Part shown: positions 6,234 through 11,716 of the stretch, in pieces
Layout of the letters: every line of letters starts with the position of its first letter
Position numbering within the stretch: position 1 is the first letter of the stretch
Assembly: GCA_002361175.1 (NCBI GenBank)
Contig: DESG01000184.1
Span: 1-11,716 of the forward strand
Direction: 5' to 3'
Origin: Lachnoclostridium sp. UBA3320
Lineage (GTDB): Bacteria > Bacillota > Clostridia > Lachnospirales > Lachnospiraceae
Length of the DNA stretch: 11,716 nt
The notes under the pieces: generated by a model
Database searches by the model: none
What the model was told of the DNA's origin: nothing
Seen by the model: only the letters and a program-made list of their open reading frames with translations
Program-made: the position numbers and the translations under genes

Positions 6234-7860
6234 TACTCCTTTTGAACTAAAGCTAATAAAGAAATTTTCTGTACCTTCAGTACAGAAAGCGACTAATTTC
6301 AGTGATAATGAGAATGATATTTGGATGTCAGACTTTATTACTTTATCGGCTGAAGAAAATGAAGAAATAGAAATGTACTTTAATTCTTCTGATATTGGAG
6401 CCAGACTTTATTTAGATGCTTTTGATATAATGCCCGAAGATGATAAAAATATAATAGAAGATGATGATGGAAGAATTTACAGGACAGTCTCTGACAATAA
6501 ATTTACATTATATAAAAGCAATGCTGGTTATGATGCACTAAGAGTAGACACATTTAAAATTTCGGTTTTTTGTTATGGTAAATGGTTCTATGGAATTTTT
6601 GAAATACTGCCAAAGCCTATTTCTATTGATGAATGGCATATGATGAAAGATGATTTAGAATTGGAGATAAAAAGGTTTACGCAAGATATATTTAAGCACA
6701 ATACAGGCATAGGCAATTATCATAATGAATCAATTCCATCAAAAGTTTTATATGATTTTTTAGTTATTAAAAAATACTCTAAAAAGGTTTTAATAGCATT
6801 AATGGATATTTCAAATAATCCACACAATGAAATACGTATAAAAGATAGAGAAAAAAGGAAAAAAACAATATTTTATGATATACAAGATAATAGATTATTA
6901 AAGATGATTATCTTTGAATATGAAAAAAAGTTAAGTCAATTTATTGAAAAAATAGACGATATGGGAAAATCTTGGAAAAATGATTTGTCAGAATTTAAAG
7001 AGTCAGCAATTAAGCTAAGAAAAATGACGGCAATCTTAAAATCACAAACTTGGTACGCTAAAGTAAAAAACGAGCCAGTGCCTTATATTCCACATTCATT
7101 TATACTTGATACAAGGTATAATTTAATGTATCAGATGTATTTAGACCTTAAAAGAGATGAGATACCAATAGAATTAAATCGCAAATTTTCTTATGTATGG
7201 AAACGCAGCAGTTATCTGTATGAGATGTGGTGTTTTTTGAAAATATGTCATATTATGCTTTCAAAGTATAGCCTTACAACAGTTGACTGGAAATTTATAT
7301 TTTCAGATAAAGTGCTCTTTCCATTTCTTGAAGAAGGAACAAAGATAGAATTTGAGGATAATAACATTCGCATTGATGTAATATATGACAAACCATTGCC
7401 TATAGACAGAGCAGATATATCAGAAGACAATCCCTTATTTATTGCAAAACATTATGGAGGTTATAGGACGCACAATCGACCTGATATAGTTGTCAATGTA
7501 TATAATAAATTAAATAATTGGTATATGGGTGCAATAATTTTAGAATGTAAATACCGCAAATTAAATTCTTTCTGGCAGGAAAATTCTACATGGTCAAGCA
7601 GAAAACAGCTAGAATCTTACTACAATGATGCAAGGTCTCCACTTTTATTTGGAAACAGTCTGGGAGAGATGACAGAGCGAATACGACCTGTAACAAAAGT
7701 TTTTGTTCTGACACCAGATGATTTGGGAGAAGGAAAAGGGCAGCAGGAATTTGGTATAGTGATTAAAGGATTTAAAGCATCTAATACAAAAGAACGAGAA
7801 GAGTCTTTAAAAAATGATTTATTTTACGAAATTGAATTAATACAAAATTTTCATATCTAA
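6217..7860 (+). CDS. McrC-like DUF2357/PD-(D/E)XK nuclease
   Basis: A 547-residue protein. Residues 1-320 fit a DUF2357-type N-terminal region, which in McrC homologues contacts the McrB ring; it includes a charged helical stretch (225-275). The C-terminal nuclease has E336 in YLYEMWCFLK, D423 in HNRPDIVV, and the E443-x-K445 pair in IILECKYRKL, followed by Q464 in RKQLESYYNDAR. These match the PD-(D/E)XK active-site order, so the enzyme looks intact. AAGGAG lies ten bases before ATG, and the start lies inside the end of the ATPase gene (17-base overlap), which implies coupled translation and stoichiometric partners. It is longer than E. coli McrC (348). Whether it cuts DNA or RNA, and which modification or structure is sensed, cannot be told from sequence. 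Confidence 0.88.
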   Translation: MAIVSDTPFELKLIKKFSVPSVQKATNFSDNENDIWMSDFITLSAEENEEIEMYFNSSDIGARLYLDAFDIMPEDDKNIIEDDDGRIYRTVSDNKFTLYKSNAGYDALRVDTFKISVFCYGKWFYGIFEILPKPISIDEWHMMKDDLELEIKRFTQDIFKHNTGIGNYHNESIPSKVLYDFLVIKKYSKKVLIALMDISNNPHNEIRIKDREKRKKTIFYDIQDNRLLKMIIFEYEKKLSQFIEKIDDMGKSWKNDLSEFKESAIKLRKMTAILKSQTWYAKVKNEPVPYIPHSFILDTRYNLMYQMYLDLKRDEIPIELNRKFSYVWKRSSYLYEMWCFLKICHIMLSKYSLTTVDWKFIFSDKVLFPFLEEGTKIEFEDNNIRIDVIYDKPLPIDRADISEDNPLFIAKHYGGYRTHNRPDIVVNVYNKLNNWYMGAIILECKYRKLNSFWQENSTWSSRKQLESYYNDARSPLLFGNSLGEMTERIRPVTKVFVLTPDDLGEGKGQQEFGIVIKGFKASNTKEREESLKNDLFYEIELIQNFHI

Positions 7861-7874
7861 ATTAAGATTTTAAA

Positions 7875-7918
7875 GGAGTTGTATACTATTTTTCAAGTAT
7901 CACAACTCCTCATTTTTT
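7875..7918 (+). terminator. Strong terminator of the McrBC-like operon
   Basis: GGAGTTGT (7875-7882) pairs with ACAACTCC (7902-7909), with an inner TACT/AGTA stem; TCA and six T's follow. The signal starts 15 bases after the nuclease stop. On the minus strand the same stem is followed by TTTAAAATCTT, so it may also weakly end the convergent surface-protein gene. Confidence 0.85.
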
Positions 7919-7947
7919 AATCAATATAGATATTTAACTTCTAGTTT

Positions 7948-10900
7948 TTACTTAACCTGTACGTTTTTAGCTGCACCACGTGCCTTAATAATCTTTTTAT
8001 ACAATTTAACCTTGCTCTTTGGTACTTTAATTACTGCTTTTTTATTTATGCCTTTAAATGCATTTTTGCCTATTTTACTAGCTGTAAGTTTCGTTGTCTT
8101 TATAGTAATTTTCTTTAAATTTGTGCAACCACTAAACGCATTTTTACCTATTTTACTTATATTAGAGCCTATGGTTATCTTTGTAAGATTTTTATTGCCC
8201 TTATATGCATTATTAGCAATAGCTGTAACTTTATATGTCTTTCCAGCAATTTTAACACTAGCAGGAATTACAACATTTTTTACACTCTTTGCACCAGTAA
8301 CAGTCAATGTTCTTGAACCACTAACTGATGTAACCTTATAATTTACAGAAGCATCTGTAATCTTCTGACCAACTTTAACCGTAGAAACTGGCTTTGCAGT
8401 TGACTCTGTATCTGGTGTACTTGGTGTATTAGGAGTAGTACTTGGTGCTGCACTTGGTATTGTACTTGGCGCTGCGCTTGGAGCTATACTTGGTGTTATA
8501 CTTGGAGCAGCAGATGCAACTGGAGCAGTAGATGCACTAGGTGTTGGTGTTGAAGTTGACTGTGAACCAGAACCGCCACCAGAACCACCTGTTGAACCAT
8601 TAGGATATACAACAGGCGTGCCACCACCTGATATTGTATTACTATTGTTATTATTTACAATAGTATCTGTATAACAAAGTACATATGTCGAAAATGCATT
8701 ACTTGAAAATGAAAGAGTACCATCTTCATTTTCTGTTACATCAATAATTTCTCTTCGCACAGTGCCATTTGCATCTTTATGGAAATGTACTATATAAAAT
8801 TTTCTTGTTACTGAATCTGATTTATTAGGAATATCATTAGGTTTCTTCATTCTTATAGATATTTTCCCTTGTTTTGTATCTGTTAATTTAATCTTTGCAT
8901 TATTTTGCGTTTCATCATTTTTAATTACTCGTGCAAAAAGTGAAATATCAAGAGGATAAAATTTAGCACCTATAGTTGCATTATTGCCAGAAATTTTATT
9001 CTCAACCTCTCTTCTTGTTTCACTTATCTCATTATTTACAGGTTCAGTATTTTTTACTTCAAGTGAAAGCGCAATTTTGCTTGAATTATTTTCTACAGCA
9101 TCTTTCAATTCTTTAATAAGTGCTGCTTTTTCTTCTGGAGAATAATCCCCATCAAAAGTAACAAGGTCAGAATCTTGAGTTATATTAGATATAGCCTCTT
9201 TTGCAGCAGAAAGAATGTAGTTATAATTCTGTCTTTGCGCTGCTTTTTCTTCTTTAGTATTTCCGTTTGCAAAAGTATCACTTAAACTTGCTTCATTGAC
9301 ATTATCTTGAACAGTATTTTTTAATTCAACAAGCTCTGGTTCTGCAACAGTTGCAGTTATAGAAGTTATTGCTACATTCCCTGTAATATTTGAAATAGTA
9401 TATACAAATGTTCCATTAGCTTCTGCAACAGCCTCTGAAAGTTTGCATACTTTCTCATCTGCGACTTTTACACTAGGATTTGATATTGTATATCCCAATT
9501 CTGGCGTAATTGTAAGCTTTACACTACCATTATAAGCAGCTTCAGCAAAATCAAGTTCAGCACTCGCATGTGGAATTGATGTACTTACATTACTTGGAAG
9601 CGTTATCTTATACTGTGCGTCCTTAGCCGCTCCACCTACTGTAAGTTTTATATCTGCATTATCGCCGCCTAGAATTACTTTATATTTATAAACCCCATTT
9701 TCAATTACTACATCATTAACGATAGCAGAAGCAGGAACAGCCGTTATCACAGGTGCTGTATCAAACACCTTTCCAGCCTTTGGTTCAATTACAATATATA
9801 GTTCTTTAACATCTTTATCAACTTTATAAGGATTATCAGTAACTTTTGTAGTACCATTAATAAAATACACATCTGCATCTGCTACAGGAAGTTTACTTCT
9901 ATCAAAAGAAACATTGTAATTAGCAAGTGTTGCATCAGCAGTTATTGCAAGGTCAACATCTTTTAATGTTCCCTCATTTGCAGTGATTGTGTATGTATAA
10001 CTCTTGCCATCATTGCTTAGAACAGGATTTGTAACTGTTATTAGTGCATTTTCTGATGGAGTAACAGTTGGAGCTTTACTAAAGGTATAACCGTCATCTG
10101 GAGTTATTGTAAGAGTTTCTGTCTTTAATAATTTTCCGTAAGAACCTGTTTCTGTATTATTAGAGCCATTTTCCTTGTTATTTTTAAATGTTACAGTAGT
10201 GTGGACAGGTTTATTTGGTACAGAAATGCAATAAAGTTCATAATCATGATTATTTTTTTCATATTCTGACGTATTTGTACCATATGACCATTTTTCACAA
10301 TTATTGCAATATTTATATGCTATATTACCTCGTTTATCTTTTATCGCAGCTTGATAAGATACATCTCTATCTATAGCGTGATTATTAACTGTAACCATAT
10401 TATCCTTTGTTGAACAACAATAATTATTTTTATCAATTAAATTTTCTATTATTGAATTTGATGATTCAGAAAAACTGCCACCTGTAATTTTTATTTCATC
10501 TTTTTTGAGATTTTCATTTAATGTTTCACTATTATTTTTCCAAGTGCTTGAATAGAACACATCAAAAGCTGTACGATTACTAAGATCGGAAGATGTTGAT
10601 TCGCTTTGAGTGCTAGTATTTTTAGATTTAAAAATGCCACCATTAATATTAATACTAATGTTCTGGCTTGTTTTTCCAAAATCATATAATGCTATAGCAC
10701 TACCATTATCATTAGTACAATCAAAGGTAGGTTTTTCCATAATTGTAAGGTTTAAACCATTATCTGTATCACCTACAGTTGTACCATTTTCTTTCTGTAT
10801 TGGATAAGTGCCTCCTAAAACATATAATGCATCTGACAACTGTATATTTTCATCGGTACACTTATTATTAATTTCATCATTTTTAATTATAGGATTAACT

Positions 10901-11716
10901 TCATTATAAGTATCTGTATGATTTGTTGAAGTAATAGTTCCAGAACTAATTTTTACAGTACCCATACGTATGCTTATACCACCACTTAAAGTAATATCCT
11001 TGTCATCTCCTTCTTTCATTCCTTCAATAATACTCTTAACATCTGAATTAGCATTTGCTATATCACTTTCAACAGCTTTTTTTCCAATGTACACATTTCC
11101 TGACGATGGTTTGTAAATACAAGCTCCACTTTCTGCTTTTAATGTTCCTTTTAAAACATATAAATTTGATTTTGGCATTGTACCGTTGCCACTAAAAGCA
11201 GCATAATCACTATTAATAGTTCCACCATTAATAATAACACAACTATTGCCAGTTGATAAAATTCCATATCCTGTATGGGTAGAATTTTTATTTTCAATTG
11301 TACAACCGTTAAGTATAACTGTGCCACCTTTGTCACTACTATCATTTCCAATTTTAATAAAAGAACGATTTTTTGTTTCAGTATCCATATTAATTGTTCC
11401 AGTGCCATCAATAGTTAGCTTACACCCTTCTACTTCAATCCTAGAATTATTAGTGAATGTTAAATTACCATTATTGTGAAGAACAGTATCTGTAGTAACT
11501 TTCCATGTATTATTAATAATCATATCCTTTTTAATATCAATAGTACCGTCGCTTCCAACATTAGGCATAGATGTAGGTGTTTCCTCATTCTTCTCTTGTG
11601 CATTATTACCTTCTGTTGTACCTGTACTTGCAGCTTCTTCTGCACTTACACTAACAGGAATTGATATCGTTGGTATCATACTAACAACCATAGCTGCTGC
11701 CATTACTTTAGCAACT
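7948..11716 (-). CDS. Large secreted multidomain surface protein with leucine-rich C-terminus (5' partial)
   Basis: At least 1251 residues, counted here from the ATG at 11703; the frame stays open to the window edge (VAK V before that Met), so the true start is probably outside. Residues 1-21 are the hydrophobic core and AxA-like end of a signal peptide (IPVSVSA, then EEAA). Residues 60-420 hold beta-helix-like strands with recurring GGT/GGS turns (INGGTINSD, VLGGTYPI, INGGIFKS, ITGGSFSE). Residues 440-490 contain a CxxC module (C466, C469). Residues 500-790 are Ig-like or bacterial-repeat beta domains; 790-1010 are mixed helical/beta. Residues 1022-1105 are a Gly/Ser then Ser/Thr/Pro/Ala linker. 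Residues 1110-1230 are BspA-like leucine-rich repeats with two KIGKNAF cores, ending in a basic tail. No LPxTG motif is seen; the C-terminus may bind the wall. The function is probably adhesion or glycan interaction; no catalytic motif is recognised. Confidence 0.85.
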   Translation of the reverse strand, partial: VAKVMAAAMVVSMIPTISIPVSVSAEEAASTGTTEGNNAQEKNEETPTSMPNVGSDGTIDIKKDMIINNTWKVTTDTVLHNNGNLTFTNNSRIEVEGCKLTIDGTGTINMDTETKNRSFIKIGNDSSDKGGTVILNGCTIENKNSTHTGYGILSTGNSCVIINGGTINSDYAAFSGNGTMPKSNLYVLKGTLKAESGACIYKPSSGNVYIGKKAVESDIANANSDVKSIIEGMKEGDDKDITLSGGISIRMGTVKISSGTITSTNHTDTYNEVNPIIKNDEINNKCTDENIQLSDALYVLGGTYPIQKENGTTVGDTDNGLNLTIMEKPTFDCTNDNGSAIALYDFGKTSQNISININGGIFKSKNTSTQSESTSSDLSNRTAFDVFYSSTWKNNSETLNENLKKDEIKITGGSFSESSNSIIENLIDKNNYCCSTKDNMVTVNNHAIDRDVSYQAAIKDKRGNIAYKYCNNCEKWSYGTNTSEYEKNNHDYELYCISVPNKPVHTTVTFKNNKENGSNNTETGSYGKLLKTETLTITPDDGYTFSKAPTVTPSENALITVTNPVLSNDGKSYTYTITANEGTLKDVDLAITADATLANYNVSFDRSKLPVADADVYFINGTTKVTDNPYKVDKDVKELYIVIEPKAGKVFDTAPVITAVPASAIVNDVVIENGVYKYKVILGGDNADIKLTVGGAAKDAQYKITLPSNVSTSIPHASAELDFAEAAYNGSVKLTITPELGYTISNPSVKVADEKVCKLSEAVAEANGTFVYTISNITGNVAITSITATVAEPELVELKNTVQDNVNEASLSDTFANGNTKEEKAAQRQNYNYILSAAKEAISNITQDSDLVTFDGDYSPEEKAALIKELKDAVENNSSKIALSLEVKNTEPVNNEISETRREVENKISGNNATIGAKFYPLDISLFARVIKNDETQNNAKIKLTDTKQGKISIRMKKPNDIPNKSDSVTRKFYIVHFHKDANGTVRREIIDVTENEDGTLSFSSNAFSTYVLCYTDTIVNNNNSNTISGGGTPVVYPNGSTGGSGGGSGSQSTSTPTPSASTAPVASAAPSITPSIAPSAAPSTIPSAAPSTTPNTPSTPDTESTAKPVSTVKVGQKITDASVNYKVTSVSGSRTLTVTGAKSVKNVVIPASVKIAGKTYKVTAIANNAYKGNKNLTKITIGSNISKIGKNAFSGCTNLKKITIKTTKLTASKIGKNAFKGINKKAVIKVPKSKVKLYKKIIKARGAAKNVQVK
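8014..8286 (-). other. BspA-type leucine-rich repeat segment of the surface protein
   Basis: Residues about 1140-1230 show VKNVVIPASVKIAGKTYKVT, then a repeat core with LTKITIGSNISKIGKNAF and LKKITIKTTKLTASKIGKNAF. This is the I-x-x-x-AF pattern of bacterial LRR_5/BspA repeats. The domain sits at the extreme C-terminus after the linker, as in many Lachnospiraceae secreted proteins. Confidence 0.75.
8389..8556 (-). repeat. Low-complexity Ser/Thr/Pro/Ala linker repeats
   Basis: This stretch encodes degenerate short repeats of the form APS-x-x-PSAAPS (for example SIAPSAAPSTIPSAAPS) in the surface protein. On DNA the units are near-repeats of CTTGGTG/CTGCACTTGG type. It is likely an extended, possibly glycosylated linker and may vary in length between strains. 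Confidence 0.75.

Noticed and set aside
8012..8341. 109-codon hydrophobic plus-strand frame that looks like a membrane protein
   Set aside because: It is antisense to the leucine-rich C-terminus; the Lys/Asn/Ile-rich coding strand gives Phe/Leu/Ile on the other strand.
8389..8556. CRISPR-like short repeats
   Set aside because: The units are degenerate, in frame, without spacers, and encode the Ser/Thr/Pro linker.
1..11716. tRNA, rRNA, insertion sequence or attachment site
   Set aside because: No cloverleaf with a TTCGA-type arm, no rRNA segment, no transposase or integrase frame and no paired terminal repeats were seen.

Overview
The window is AT-rich DNA of low-GC Firmicutes type, most likely a gut or rumen Lachnospiraceae (Roseburia, Butyrivibrio or Eubacterium-like). 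This rests on the A/T-biased codon use, strong AGGAGG-type ribosome sites, the GGGtGRT/Fe-S scaffold gene pair, and a very large secreted protein with a Ser/Thr/Pro linker and a BspA-like leucine-rich C-terminus. The taxonomy is an inference from gene style, not from a marker gene.

Layout. 1-445: no intact gene; it holds a decayed minus-strand reading frame with its own terminator, a candidate plus-strand promoter and a short plus-strand frame that may be another remnant. 450-1231: a two-gene plus-strand unit, a 56-residue basic protein followed with a 4-base overlap by a GNAT-type acetyltransferase, in the arrangement of a toxin-antitoxin pair. About 1293-1331: a bidirectional terminator. 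1364-3103: a minus-strand operon of a divergent NifU/IscU-like scaffold protein (first) and a GGGtGRT-family protein (second). 3104-3353: a divergent intergenic region with a promoter for each side and several symmetric elements. 3354-7860: a plus-strand three-gene operon of a coiled-coil protein, an McrB-like AAA+ ATPase and an McrC-like DUF2357/PD-(D/E)XK nuclease, closed by a strong terminator. 7948-11716: a minus-strand gene for a secreted, multidomain surface protein whose 5' end lies outside the window.

How the genes work together. The most interesting part is the 3354-7860 operon. Its last two genes have the architecture of a type IV (McrBC) restriction system: a motor with an unrecognised N-terminal sensor domain, and a nuclease partner with an apparently intact active site. 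The separate coiled-coil protein encoded first, and the replacement of the GTPase signature of classical McrB, set it apart from the E. coli prototype. With the GNAT pair on the other side of the Fe-S operon, the window looks like a small defence-rich stretch around a housekeeping-like Fe-S operon. All functions are read from sequence motifs and gene order; nothing here was searched against a database.
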